From NCBI RefSeq assembly GCF_029267515.1, contig NZ_JAJUIS010000001.1, positions 186,001-250,000 of the forward strand: 64,000 bases of DNA, written 5' to 3'. Shown in pieces: positions 32,323 through 42,637 of the stretch. The notes below the pieces were generated by a model that worked only from the letters and a program-made list of their open reading frames with translations, had not been told where the DNA came from and made no database searches. The DNA is from Seleniivibrio woodruffii (GTDB lineage Bacteria; Chrysiogenota; Deferribacteres; Deferribacterales; Geovibrionaceae). Numbering within the stretch: the first letter of the stretch is position 1; every line of letters starts with the position of its first letter. Made by a program: the position numbers and the translations under genes.

Positions 32323-33351
32323 TCAGTCGAAATACCTCAGAATGTTATATTGCATATCCCGCTGGGCGGGGATGAATCCCGCTTTGCGGATATTGTTGTT
32401 TATCTCTTCGATGCTCATGCGGAAACCCACGCCGCACGCAGCCACCACATTCTCCTCTATCATAAGGCTGCCAAAGTCGTTTCCGCCGAAACGAAGCGCA
32501 GTCTGTCCGATTTTGGGACCCTGAGTGACCCACGATACCTGAATGTTCGGCACGTTGTCCAGATAGATACGCGCCATCGCAAGCAGCCTCAGATATTCCA
32601 CAGCGGAGACGTTCTCGCCCCCCAGTTCAGTGTTCGCAGGCTGATAAGGCCACGGGATAAAAGCCGTAAAGCCCCCCGTTCTGTCCTGTACACTCCTTAT
32701 CTTATCAAAATGTTCGATGATATGCTCAACTTTATCCGTTTTTTTGAACATCATTGTTGCCGTGGTCTTCAAACCGAGTCCGTGCGCCGTTTCCATCACC
32801 CCAAGCCATTTATCGGAAGATATCTTATTAGGGCTTACCAGCTGCCTTTCTGAATCCACCAGCAGCTCCGCACCCGCTCCGGGAATGGAATCCAGCCCGG
32901 CGGCGACCAGTCTTTTTATGGTGTCCTCAACGGAAATTCCTTCAAGTTTTGCGATGTGGCTTATCTCCGGTGCAGAAAGTCCGTGTATCCAGACCCCCTG
33001 TTCCTTTATGAAGCGCATCATATCCTCATAGAAACCTATGCCCAGTTCGGGATGCAGACCGCCCTGTAAAAGTATCTGTGTACCGCCCAGCGCCTTTGTC
33101 TCGTCTATTTTGGATCTGAGCAGTTCATGGCTTATGACATATCCGCCCTCGTCCTTTATATCTTTATAAAAGGCACAGAACGAACATTTGCAGGTGCAGA
33201 TGTTCGTATAGTTTATGTTGCGGTCTATAACATACGCAACTACGCCTTCGGGGTGCATCCGTTTTCTTGTTTCGTCCGCAAGGGTCGCCAGCTCGAAAAA
33301 ATCGGCATCGGCAAGCATCCTGCATCCGTCTTCAAAACTTATTCTGGACAA
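32323..33351 (-). CDS. mqnC: Cyclic dehypoxanthine futalosine synthase (radical SAM)
   Basis: INYTNICTCKCSFCAFYKD (CxxxCxxC), GGLHPELGIGFYEDM, C-terminal AGFIPAQRDMQYNIL. Confidence 0.87.
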   Translation of the reverse strand: MSRISFEDGCRMLADADFFELATLADETRKRMHPEGVVAYVIDRNINYTNICTCKCSFCAFYKDIKDEGGYVISHELLRSKIDETKALGGTQILLQGGLHPELGIGFYEDMMRFIKEQGVWIHGLSAPEISHIAKLEGISVEDTIKRLVAAGLDSIPGAGAELLVDSERQLVSPNKISSDKWLGVMETAHGLGLKTTATMMFKKTDKVEHIIEHFDKIRSVQDRTGGFTAFIPWPYQPANTELGGENVSAVEYLRLLAMARIYLDNVPNIQVSWVTQGPKIGQTALRFGGNDFGSLMIEENVVAACGVGFRMSIEEINNNIRKAGFIPAQRDMQYNILRYFD

Positions 33352-33466
33352 TTAAAAACCTCGATAAAATCTTTCCCATCTATAATTTTACATAACGGCG
33401 GCACAAATGAAAGTGTTTTTTCCTGAAATCCGTTGTAATTCTCTGTGACTGGCAATAGAATGTGTC

Positions 33467-34240
33467 ATGTTCGACTTTTTATACGACACATCCCTTTTTG
33501 TCACGTTTCTTATGGTTATGATACGCACGGCGGCGATAATGTTCACCGCTCCGGTTTTCGGCAGCAACGTCATCAAACCGCATATCCGTATGCTTTTCTC
33601 ACTGGTTTTTGCCATGATAATATATACTTCCGTAAAAAAGCTGGACATGCCCGACCCTTCGGGACCCATGCTCATCCTTATGATAGGCAGAGAAGTTATC
33701 CTCGGCGCGTGCATAGGGATGCTCTCCCAGATGCTGTTCATAGGGGTACAGCTCGGCGGACAGATAATAGGTACGCAGATGGGCTTTGGTGTGGTCAACG
33801 TTTTCGACCCGCAGGCGAACATCTCAATATCCATCATTTCCCAATTCATGAACATTGCTATGATACTTATCTTCATAGCAGTAGGCGGGCACCTTCTGCT
33901 TATTCAGGCGATACGGGCATCCTTTGACACGATACCGGTCGGCATACACGCCATCAATCCGGACTCTTTTCTTTATATAACGAAGATGTTCTCCACCATT
34001 TTCATAACGGCGCTTAAAATAACCGCGCCTGTCTTCATAACGCTTCTTATACTCCAGCTTGTGCTGGGGATCATGGGACGTATGGTACCGCAGCTAAACC
34101 TCATGATTGTAGGATTTCCCATACAGATTTCCGTCGGCATGACGGTTCTCGCCATAGGGATGAGCTATTTTTACATAGTCTTTGAAAAGCTCCTGCACAG
34201 ATATTTTGAAGAGGTTGCAAACCTCATAAGGTATTTCTGA
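33467..34240 (+). CDS. fliR: Flagellar biosynthesis protein FliR
   Basis: 257 aa multi-TM; next to flhB; FliR-like GFPIQISVGMTVLAIGMS. Confidence 0.92.
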   Translation: MFDFLYDTSLFVTFLMVMIRTAAIMFTAPVFGSNVIKPHIRMLFSLVFAMIIYTSVKKLDMPDPSGPMLILMIGREVILGACIGMLSQMLFIGVQLGGQIIGTQMGFGVVNVFDPQANISISIISQFMNIAMILIFIAVGGHLLLIQAIRASFDTIPVGIHAINPDSFLYITKMFSTIFITALKITAPVFITLLILQLVLGIMGRMVPQLNLMIVGFPIQISVGMTVLAIGMSYFYIVFEKLLHRYFEEVANLIRYF

Positions 34241-34241
34241 T

Positions 34242-35291
34242 ATGGCCGACGAAAGCAAAACCGAAGACCCAACGGGGAAGCGGCTTTCAGACGCCGCCAA
34301 AGAAGGAAACATACCCAAGAGCCGCGAGCTTTCCACCGCTCTCATACTCCTTTCCAGCGCCGTGTTTCTGCACTTTTATGCACCGTATTTCATGCGGGGA
34401 TTCGGCAGACTCATGCGTGAACTGCTTACTATTGAGGACCACAACATTTCCGTAGACAGTCTTATGGGGCTTCTGGTTTTCTGCACCAAAGAGGCGGGAC
34501 TCATTGTCGCACCCTTTATGGGACTGCTGCTGTTCATATCCGTTGCAGCCAACATAATGCAGGTGGGCTTCGTGTTCACGCCCAAGGCTCTGGAACTTAA
34601 ACTGGACAGGATAAACCCTTTCACCGGTTTCGGACGATTCTTTTCAAAAAGAAGTCTCGTTGAGCTTATCAAATCTGTTTTTAAGATTTTCGTGGTAGGC
34701 TGGTTTGCATATTTCATAGTTAAGGGCAAAATTGAAACGATAGTCACCCTTGCCGATGCGGATATTCAGGATATTATCGAATATTTCGGTTCGCTCATGT
34801 ATGAGCTTGTATGGAAAATAAGCCTTCTGGCTCTGGTTATGGCGCTTATAGATTATGCCTACGTGCGTTATCAGCACAAGCAGGATCTGAAAATGACCAA
34901 GCAGGAGGTCAAGGATGAGCACAAGCAGATGGAGGGAGATCCGCAGATAAAAGGGCGTATACGCAAGGCACAGAGAGAACTGGCGCGTCAGAGGATGATG
35001 GAGGATGTGCCGAAGGCTGACGTTGTCGTAACAAACCCCACCCACTATGCCGTTGCCCTGCGTTACAACATCGGACAGGACAGAGCACCGGTATGCCTTG
35101 CAAAAGGTCAAAGACTTATGGCGCTCAGAATACGAGAAGTTGCAAAGGAAAACGGCATCCTCGTGCACGAGGATCCGCCCATCGCCCGCTCTCTCTTCAA
35201 AACGGTTGACATAGGGGATGAAATACCTGAAAATCTGTACAAAGCCGTGGCGGAAATTCTTGCACTTGTGGATAAATTTAAGAAGAAATAG
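34242..35291 (+). CDS. flhB: Flagellar biosynthesis protein FlhB
   Basis: KTEDPTGKRLSDAAKEGNIPKSRE and autocleavage motif VVTNPTHYAVALRY. Confidence 0.97.
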   Translation: MADESKTEDPTGKRLSDAAKEGNIPKSRELSTALILLSSAVFLHFYAPYFMRGFGRLMRELLTIEDHNISVDSLMGLLVFCTKEAGLIVAPFMGLLLFISVAANIMQVGFVFTPKALELKLDRINPFTGFGRFFSKRSLVELIKSVFKIFVVGWFAYFIVKGKIETIVTLADADIQDIIEYFGSLMYELVWKISLLALVMALIDYAYVRYQHKQDLKMTKQEVKDEHKQMEGDPQIKGRIRKAQRELARQRMMEDVPKADVVVTNPTHYAVALRYNIGQDRAPVCLAKGQRLMALRIREVAKENGILVHEDPPIARSLFKTVDIGDEIPENLYKAVAEILALVDKFKKK

Positions 35292-35312
35292 CAGACGACC
35301 TTATCTTATAAA

Positions 35313-35435
35313 TTTGCTGTTTAGATGCAAGCTATACAAGGAAAATTTCGTGAGACGAGCAAAAGCATACGTACTCTGTATGTGTTGCGAGCGAACGGAA
35401 TATGACGACGTAGAGCGACGCATATAAACGGCAAA
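35313..35435. repeat. MITE-like palindromic element between flhB and flhA
   Basis: Ends TTTGCTGTTTAGATGC / GCATATAAACGGCAAA are inverted (14/16); internal dyads CATACGTACTCTGTATG and CGAGCAA...TTGCGAGC. Confidence 0.65.
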
Positions 35436-35446
35436 AAAGGTGATAG

Positions 35447-37531
35447 ATGGCTGACGCCAAAGAATACTTGAACATACTAAAGCAGAAGGAGATTTCATTC
35501 TCAGTCTTTTTCATGGCTATTATCGCCGTGATGGTACTGCCGGTACCTGCTATTCTGCTCGACCTGTTGCTCACCGCCAGCGTTGCGTTCTCTATCATCA
35601 TACTTATGGTGGCGATACACTCCGACCAGCCGCTGAAATTTTCCACATTTCCCACAGTGCTTCTGATCGTCACACTGTTCAGACTCTCTCTGAACGTTGC
35701 GACCACCAGAGTTATCCTTCTCCACGGCTACGAGGGAGAGGATGCTGCGGGTGAAGTTATACGTGCTTTCGGACAGTTTGTTGTCGGCGGTAACTATGCC
35801 GTCGGTATTATAGTGTTCCTTATCCTCATTATCATCAACTTTATGGTTATCACCAAAGGTTCAACCCGTATCGCGGAAGTTGCAGCCAGATTCACACTGG
35901 ATGCAATGCCCGGCAAGCAGATGTCAATCGATGCCGACCTTAACGCCGGGATGATAAACGAGGATGAGGCAAGACAGAAGCGTATCGACATACAGAGGGA
36001 GGCGGACTACTACGGTTCTATGGATGGTGCCAGTAAGTTCGTTCGCGGAGACGCCGTAGCGGGTCTCATCATCACAGTTATCAACATTCTGGGCGGTCTG
36101 GTGATAGGCGTTGTTCAGGGCGGAATGGAGGTTCTTGAAGCAGCGCAGAGATACACCATCCTGACCATCGGCGACGGTCTTGTCTCGCAGATACCCTCAC
36201 TGATTATATCCACCGCGGCGGGTCTTATTGTTTCCCGTGCAGGTTCCGGAGGCGACCTTTCAAGTCAGCTTGTCGGTCAGCTTTTCAACAGCACCAAGGT
36301 TATGGGCATAACAGGCGGCATACTTCTGTTCTTCGCCATAATCCCAGGTATGCCTAAACTTTCGTTCATCCTTCTGGGTGCTCTGTTCATATATCTTTCA
36401 AGGCTGACCAAAACCTCAGGGAAAGAGAAGGAAAAAGAACTGGAAAAGGCGGAAACGGAAAAAGCGAAAGCACCCGTTCCGGAAGAGGACGAGGTGAAAA
36501 GCCTGCTGGAGATGGACATACTCGAACTGGAGATAGGTTTTGCACTCATCCCTCTCGTTGATGCCAACCAGGGCGGAACACTGCTCAACCGCATAAAGGC
36601 TATCCGTCGTCAGCTCGCACTTGAAATGGGCTTCATAGTGCCTCCTGTGCGCATACGCGACAATTTACAGCTTGACGCAAACGGATATGCCGTTATGCTG
36701 AAAGGCGTAAGGATAAATACAGGCTCAATATTTCCTGATAAGTTCCTTATAATGAACCCCGAAGGCACAGTCGCCAATTTCGACGGAATACCCACAAAGG
36801 AACCGGCATACGGACTTGAGGCCAAATGGGTTGACGAGGCTGTCAAAGAAATGGCGGAGATTGAAGGCTGCACCATAGTTGACCCGTCAACCGTAATTGC
36901 GACGCACCTCACGGAGATAATCAAATCCAACGCCCACGAACTTCTGGGCAGACAGGAGACTCAGGAGCTTCTGGACAAGCTCAAGGAGAAATATCCCAAG
37001 CTGGTGGACGACGTTATTCCGGCGATACTCGACCTCGGCACTGTAAACCGGGTTCTGCAGGCTCTGCTGAAAGAGCGCGTCTCCATAAGAAACCTACAGA
37101 CGATTCTGGAGATACTGGCAACCTACGGTATGCAGAACAAACACCCCGATTTCCTGACGGAACGGGTGCGCGCCGTATTAAAACGCCAGATAACCGAAAG
37201 TTTCCTCGCCGCGGACGGAAAACTTTATGTTTTCACCCTCCCATCAAAGGTGGAACAGTTCATAGCGACAAACATACAGAAAGGGGACGACGGACAGGAA
37301 ATAGTCATAGACCCTTCCGTTGCACAGAAGATTCTCTCTGCTATAATACAAAAGAGCGACCAGTGCATCGCAAAGAGCCTGCCGCCTGTGCTTATTGTTT
37401 CGCCGCCTATCAGGCTGCCAATGCGGAGATTTGTTGAAAAATTCGTTCACAACATCAATATTATGTCCCATAATGAGATAAGCGACAGCGTAAGGATTGA
37501 AAGCCTCGGTATGCTGGAGATTAATATATGA
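35447..37531 (+). CDS. flhA: Flagellar biosynthesis protein FlhA
   Basis: 694 aa; FTLDAMPGKQMSIDADLNAGMI motif. Confidence 0.98.
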   Translation: MADAKEYLNILKQKEISFSVFFMAIIAVMVLPVPAILLDLLLTASVAFSIIILMVAIHSDQPLKFSTFPTVLLIVTLFRLSLNVATTRVILLHGYEGEDAAGEVIRAFGQFVVGGNYAVGIIVFLILIIINFMVITKGSTRIAEVAARFTLDAMPGKQMSIDADLNAGMINEDEARQKRIDIQREADYYGSMDGASKFVRGDAVAGLIITVINILGGLVIGVVQGGMEVLEAAQRYTILTIGDGLVSQIPSLIISTAAGLIVSRAGSGGDLSSQLVGQLFNSTKVMGITGGILLFFAIIPGMPKLSFILLGALFIYLSRLTKTSGKEKEKELEKAETEKAKAPVPEEDEVKSLLEMDILELEIGFALIPLVDANQGGTLLNRIKAIRRQLALEMGFIVPPVRIRDNLQLDANGYAVMLKGVRINTGSIFPDKFLIMNPEGTVANFDGIPTKEPAYGLEAKWVDEAVKEMAEIEGCTIVDPSTVIATHLTEIIKSNAHELLGRQETQELLDKLKEKYPKLVDDVIPAILDLGTVNRVLQALLKERVSIRNLQTILEILATYGMQNKHPDFLTERVRAVLKRQITESFLAADGKLYVFTLPSKVEQFIATNIQKGDDGQEIVIDPSVAQKILSAIIQKSDQCIAKSLPPVLIVSPPIRLPMRRFVEKFVHNINIMSHNEISDSVRIESLGMLEINI

Positions 37532-38751
37532 GAATCAAGAAGTACGAAGTCTTCGATATGAAGGAGGCCATGAAGCTCATAAAGGAGGAGCTTGGTCCGG
37601 AAGCTATGATTCTCTCCACCCGCAAGGTGGTTAAGAACAACAGCTTCGGTCTATTTTCGCGCCCTATCATAGAGGTGACTGTCGGAATTGAAGACGACGA
37701 GCGGGTAATAAACGCAAAAAAAACAGGCGTTAAAACAACCGCCCCCGCCGCTGCAAACCCATACGCAAATACTTATAAGCCCCAGCAGTTCAAGCCGTCC
37801 GTGCCGGAGAAATCAGAATCGGACAAGATAACGGAAATAATAAACACCCTCGGACTCAACAAGTTTGAAGGGCTTGTCAGCGATATAGCGGAAATCAAGC
37901 GTCAGATGATGGAAATAAAGTCCGGCATGAAGGACAGCTTTGTGGTGGATCTGTCCCAGCCTGTGCTTGAGTTTTACAATATCCTCCTCAAAAACGGCGT
38001 TGATGATGACATCGCATACAAGTTTCTGAAAAAAATAGAGAAACGTGCGGCGACGGGACTGACCCGGAATCAGGTGAAAAACCTTTCCGTGCAGCTTCTC
38101 GGCGACCTGATACCCATGGAAAAGGACTACTTCTCCATGATAAAACAGAAGGTGCTGGCGCTTGTTGGTCCAACAGGAGTTGGCAAGACCACAACGATAG
38201 CGAAAATAGCGGCGAACCTGAGTCTTCAGCTCAAAAAATCCGTTGCACTGATAACCATCGACAATTTCCGCATAGGTGCGGTGGAACAGCTTAAAAATTA
38301 TGCCGAGATTGTCAGCATACCACTGCGCGTTGCATCTTCCCCTGCGGAGCTTGAAAAAACGATTTACGAACTCAAAGATTATGAGTACGTGTTCATAGAC
38401 TCCATGGGGCGAAGCCAGTTCGACAACGAACAGATAGGCGACCTGAGAAAATTTCTTGAAGTCAGCCCCCTCATAAAAGTGGCTCTGGTGCTCTCAATGA
38501 GCTGCAACCATGCGGAGCTTGCCGATACATATGACAGATATTCTAAGCTCATGCCGGAATACATGATCTTCACAAAGCTGGACGAAACAAAATTTTTCGG
38601 TCCGCTGATAAATCTGCCGATAAAGAAAAAAACACCTGTTATGCTTTTATCAAAAGGACAAAATGTACCGGACGATATGGAGTTACCTGATGGCAGAAAA
38701 ATTGCTACTCAGGTGCTCAGAGAGATACCGTCCCTATGGAGCGATAAATGA
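37528..38751 (+). CDS. flhF: Flagellar SRP-like GTPase FlhF
   Basis: LALVGPTGVGKTTTIAKIAANL; N-terminal MRIKKYEVFDMKEAMKLIKEELGPEAMILSTRKV. Confidence 0.95.
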   Translation: MRIKKYEVFDMKEAMKLIKEELGPEAMILSTRKVVKNNSFGLFSRPIIEVTVGIEDDERVINAKKTGVKTTAPAAANPYANTYKPQQFKPSVPEKSESDKITEIINTLGLNKFEGLVSDIAEIKRQMMEIKSGMKDSFVVDLSQPVLEFYNILLKNGVDDDIAYKFLKKIEKRAATGLTRNQVKNLSVQLLGDLIPMEKDYFSMIKQKVLALVGPTGVGKTTTIAKIAANLSLQLKKSVALITIDNFRIGAVEQLKNYAEIVSIPLRVASSPAELEKTIYELKDYEYVFIDSMGRSQFDNEQIGDLRKFLEVSPLIKVALVLSMSCNHAELADTYDRYSKLMPEYMIFTKLDETKFFGPLINLPIKKKTPVMLLSKGQNVPDDMELPDGRKIATQVLREIPSLWSDK

Positions 38752-39593
38752 CGGATCAGGCACACAGCCTGCGAAAGAAAGCATGGGAGCAGAACAGAAA
38801 GGCGACTTACCTTTCTATTTCCAGCGGTAAAGGCGGTGTCGGCAAGACAAATTTTGCCGTTAACCTCGCATGTCTGCTGGCACAGCTAGGCAAAAAAGTC
38901 CTCGTCTTCGACGCAGACCTAGGACTTGCCAACGTTGACATTCTGCTCAACATCAGCGTTTCCGCCTCTATCAGAAAATATCTGACGGGGGAGGCAACCC
39001 TTAATGACATCATAAAACGCAACGTTTACGGCGTTGATGTCATCCCAGCCTCAAGCGGCTTCGTTGAGCTTTCAAATCTGTCTGAACAGGAGCATGAAAA
39101 GCTGCTGGACATCTTCGTTCTGCTGGACGGACAGTATGATTTCATACTGTTCGACACGGGCGCGGGAATCTCGGAAAACGTGATACGGTTCACTTCCGTC
39201 GCGGATATGGTTATTGTGCTCACAGTGCCGGAACCTACCGCGATAACCGACGCATACGCTTTTATGAAGGTCGTGCATTTCCAGTACGGCATTCAGGAGA
39301 TTCACTTTGTGCTCAACAGGGTGGACGACGTTGCGGGTGTTAAGGGTATTTTTGAAAGCATGAAAAACGTTGCTCAGAAATTCCTTAACGTTGAGCTTTC
39401 GCTTCTGGGCTATCTGCGCGAGGACAAAACGCTGATAAAATCCGTTAAAAGCCAAAAACCCGTCTGTATACTCGCTCCGACGTCGCCATATGTTAAAGAC
39501 CTTCTGCCCATCGCAAAAAAGATAACGGGGCAGCTTGAGAATGAGCAGAAAAAACAGAATCTTTATGAAAAGCTGAGGGGAGTCTTCAAGTGA
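38748..39593 (+). CDS. flhG: MinD-family ATPase FlhG
   Basis: ISSGKGGVGKTNFAVNLA, DADLGLANVDILL; overlaps flhF. Confidence 0.93.
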   Translation: MTDQAHSLRKKAWEQNRKATYLSISSGKGGVGKTNFAVNLACLLAQLGKKVLVFDADLGLANVDILLNISVSASIRKYLTGEATLNDIIKRNVYGVDVIPASSGFVELSNLSEQEHEKLLDIFVLLDGQYDFILFDTGAGISENVIRFTSVADMVIVLTVPEPTAITDAYAFMKVVHFQYGIQEIHFVLNRVDDVAGVKGIFESMKNVAQKFLNVELSLLGYLREDKTLIKSVKSQKPVCILAPTSPYVKDLLPIAKKITGQLENEQKKQNLYEKLRGVFK

Positions 39594-39615
39594 ACCAGTT
39601 TCGCAGGAGGACGGT

Positions 39616-39819
39616 ATGAATCTTTCTTACAGGGAAATGGCGCTCCTGTTGTCTTCAACGGTGTTCATGATCTCATTTGTGGTGAAATTCATAATTTTTG
39701 ATGTAAAATTGACTTATATGATCAGGGACATTATAATGTTCTTTGCGATTTATATGATCGCGAAAAGTCTGTTTTTTATGATAGACCGTATTTTAATTAA
39801 CTTCAGGAAAATAATGTGA
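39616..39819 (+). CDS. Small two-TM membrane protein between flhG and fliA
   Basis: 67 aa; two hydrophobic helices; its 3' end overlaps the fliA start. Confidence 0.65.
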   Translation: MNLSYREMALLLSSTVFMISFVVKFIIFDVKLTYMIRDIIMFFAIYMIAKSLFFMIDRILINFRKIM

Positions 39820-40553
39820 CGCCATACGAGTCTGCATCCGGCAACAAATTCAGCAGGGAAGAGAAAGACCAGATCATTACGGAGTTCATGCCGAAGATCA
39901 AGTCATGGGTTCTGCGCATCAGCACCACTCTGCCCGACAGCGTGGATGTGGACGACCTCTACTCCTCCGCCTGTCTGGGACTTATAGAGTCTCTGGAAAG
40001 GTTTGACAAAGACAGAAACGTAAATTTCTATACATACGGCGAAAGACGTATCAAAGGCGCCATACTGGACACTCTGCGCAACCTGGACTTTCTCCCGCGC
40101 AACGTCCGCACAAGGCTGAAACAGCTTGAAAGACACATGGAAACACACTACCGCAAGGAGGGAGTTAAGCCCAGTGTCGAAGAGATTGTCAGCAACAGCG
40201 ATTTCACCGAAACAGAGGTGCACAGGCTTCAGGAGCTTATGGAAAACGATAAGGTGCTCAGCCTTGACGAGACCATAGGTCCCGACGGAGAAACCACTCT
40301 TGTGGATTTCATCAAGTTCAACGGGCTCACCCCCGAAGATGAAACCGTGAGGAACATGCTTGTGGAAAAACTCGCAGAGGAAATAGACGCGCTGGGAGAA
40401 AAAGAGAAATACGTCGTTTCGCTCTATTATTACGAAGAGCTTACTATGAAGGAGATCGCCGAGGTTCTGGGCATAACCGAATCCAGAGTTTCACAGATAC
40501 ACTCCGCTGCCGCGGCGAAGCTCCAGAAGAGACTGAGGGAGTTTTATGAATAA
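39816..40553 (+). CDS. fliA: Flagellar sigma factor FliA (sigma-28)
   Basis: DLYSSACLGLIESLERFD, YGERRIKGAILDTLRNLDFLPR, C-terminal HTH TMKEIAEVLGITESRVSQIHSAA. Confidence 0.96.
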   Translation: MTPYESASGNKFSREEKDQIITEFMPKIKSWVLRISTTLPDSVDVDDLYSSACLGLIESLERFDKDRNVNFYTYGERRIKGAILDTLRNLDFLPRNVRTRLKQLERHMETHYRKEGVKPSVEEIVSNSDFTETEVHRLQELMENDKVLSLDETIGPDGETTLVDFIKFNGLTPEDETVRNMLVEKLAEEIDALGEKEKYVVSLYYYEELTMKEIAEVLGITESRVSQIHSAAAAKLQKRLREFYE

Positions 40554-41616
40554 GATAACCGTGCTTGTTGTTGATGATTCCGCCTTCATGCGTAAGGCAA
40601 TTGAAGGTATGCTTGCCAAAGATCCGGATATCCAGGTCATTGGCACAGCCAGCAACGGCATTGAAGCTATTGACAAGGTAAAGACACTGAAACCGGACGT
40701 TGTCACACTGGACATAGAGATGCCCAGAATGGACGGACTGACGGCTCTGGAAAAAATAATGGCGGAAAACCCGCTGCCCGTCATCATGGTCAGCTCGCTC
40801 ACCACAGAGGGAGCTGAGGCTACGCTCAAGGCACTGGATCTCGGCGCCGTGGATTTCATCCCGAAAGATAAATCCTTCGCCAGTTTCGGCGTGCTCAAAA
40901 TTGAGGACGACCTGCGCGAAAAAGTGAAAAACTTCGGAAGACGCAAGGCTTTCTTCGCAAGAACCATGAGAAAGCCGATGGCTCCGTCCGGCATGACGGC
41001 TCCCGCGGCTCCCATGATAACCAAAGCTGCTCCCAAGATAACATCGAAAAAGAAACTGGTGATAATAGGCACCTCCACAGGCGGTCCCCAGTCACTCCAG
41101 AAAGTTATACCCATGCTGCCCGCAGACCTCGGCGTTCCGGTGCTGGTGGTTCAGCATATGCCTCCGAATTTCACAAAATCCCTCGCACAGAGACTCGATT
41201 CTCTCAGCAAGGTGCACGTTGTCGAAGCGCAGGGCAAAGAACAGCTTGAGCCCAACACCGTCTACATCGCAAAGGGCGGCATACACATGAAACTGAAAAA
41301 AGTGGGTCCCCACTATTATACGGAACTCAGCCCCGAACCTTCGAACTCGCTGCACATCCCCAGCGTTGACGTTACAGCCGCCTCCGTGGCTGAAAGCATC
41401 GGACGAGATGCCCTCGGCGTTATCATGACGGGCATGGGCTCCGACGGGATGAAAGGTCTCCAGCTTCTCAAGCTGAAAGGCGGAAACGTGATTGCCCAGA
41501 ATGAAGCGTCCTGCGTTGTGTACGGTATGCCCAGAGCTGTTGTTGAGGCGAACATACACGACGAAGTCGTTCCTCTGGACGAGATATACCAGCGAATCGT
41601 TGCATACTGCAAATAA
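40546..41616 (+). CDS. cheB: Chemotaxis response regulator methylesterase CheB
   Basis: REC domain plus IIGTSTGGPQSLQKVIP and MTGMGSDGMKGL. Confidence 0.97.
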   Translation: MNKITVLVVDDSAFMRKAIEGMLAKDPDIQVIGTASNGIEAIDKVKTLKPDVVTLDIEMPRMDGLTALEKIMAENPLPVIMVSSLTTEGAEATLKALDLGAVDFIPKDKSFASFGVLKIEDDLREKVKNFGRRKAFFARTMRKPMAPSGMTAPAAPMITKAAPKITSKKKLVIIGTSTGGPQSLQKVIPMLPADLGVPVLVVQHMPPNFTKSLAQRLDSLSKVHVVEAQGKEQLEPNTVYIAKGGIHMKLKKVGPHYYTELSPEPSNSLHIPSVDVTAASVAESIGRDALGVIMTGMGSDGMKGLQLLKLKGGNVIAQNEASCVVYGMPRAVVEANIHDEVVPLDEIYQRIVAYCK

Positions 41617-41626
41617 CGGGTGATAA

Positions 41627-42637
41627 ATGGCGGATATTCTTAGTCAGGAGGAGATTGATGCCCTGCTGTCCACTGTCTCGACAGATGACGAGATGTCGGA
41701 TGATACTGTCGAACAATTGGATTTCGTCCCCAAGAAGATTTCCGTCTACGATTTTCGCAGACCCGACCGTGTCAGCAAGGAACAGCTTCGCTCCATACGC
41801 AACCTCCACGACAAGTTTGCGAGAAACTTCTCGTCCACACTGTCGAATTATCTGAGAACCATCACGGACATTACCCTTACGTCCGTTGACCAGATGACAT
41901 ACGGCGAGTTCCTCATGTCACTGCCCGACCCCACAAGTTTTAACATCATAAGCATGATACCCATGGAGGGGAACACAGTCCTTGAGATAAACCCCTCACT
42001 GGTTTTCCCCATAGTTGACAAACTCCTCGGAGGTATGGGCAAGCCCCTTTTCAACACGCGGGAGCTCACCACCCTTGAGCAGCATATCATGGACGGTATT
42101 CTGAGCCTTATTCTCAAAGACCTTGAGGAAGTGTGGCGCCAGATAATACCAAACATACGCATGAAAAAGGAGCTGTCGGAAAACAGCCCCCATATCATAC
42201 AGATAGTTTCCCAGAACGAGGTCGTGATTCTTGTTGTTTTCGAGGTAAAGTTCGGCGAGGTTCTTGGCATGATGAACCTTTGTATCCCGGCTATAGTCCT
42301 TGAACCGGTTCTTGGCAAGATAAGTTCAACAGACTGGCTCATCGGCGCCAAAAAGGGAGCCGTCGGCGACAACGAACAGGAGATTTTAAGCATCCTCAAC
42401 GAAACTGAAGTGTTCACAAACGTTTATATGGGGCACAGCAAACTCAGCATTGAGGAGATACTTGAGCTTTCAAAGGGCGATCTTGTCATGTTCAAGGTGA
42501 AAAGCGACAGACCTTCCGAGATATTCCTCAACAACAAAAAGAAATTCCTCGGCACCGTGGGCACGCTCGGAGTTAAGAAAGCTGTGAAAATTACCGAATT
42601 TTTAACGGAGAACAACGATGAAAACACCGCTGAGTGA
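41627..42637 (+). CDS. fliM: Flagellar motor switch protein FliM
   Basis: MADILSQEEIDALLSTV start; GGMGKPL. Confidence 0.97.
   Translation: MADILSQEEIDALLSTVSTDDEMSDDTVEQLDFVPKKISVYDFRRPDRVSKEQLRSIRNLHDKFARNFSSTLSNYLRTITDITLTSVDQMTYGEFLMSLPDPTSFNIISMIPMEGNTVLEINPSLVFPIVDKLLGGMGKPLFNTRELTTLEQHIMDGILSLILKDLEEVWRQIIPNIRMKKELSENSPHIIQIVSQNEVVILVVFEVKFGEVLGMMNLCIPAIVLEPVLGKISSTDWLIGAKKGAVGDNEQEILSILNETEVFTNVYMGHSKLSIEEILELSKGDLVMFKVKSDRPSEIFLNNKKKFLGTVGTLGVKKAVKITEFLTENNDENTAE

Noticed and set aside
40491-41114. 207-aa minus-strand ORF within cheB
   Set aside because: Shadow of cheB coding sequence; low-complexity S/T-rich translation typical of antisense frames.
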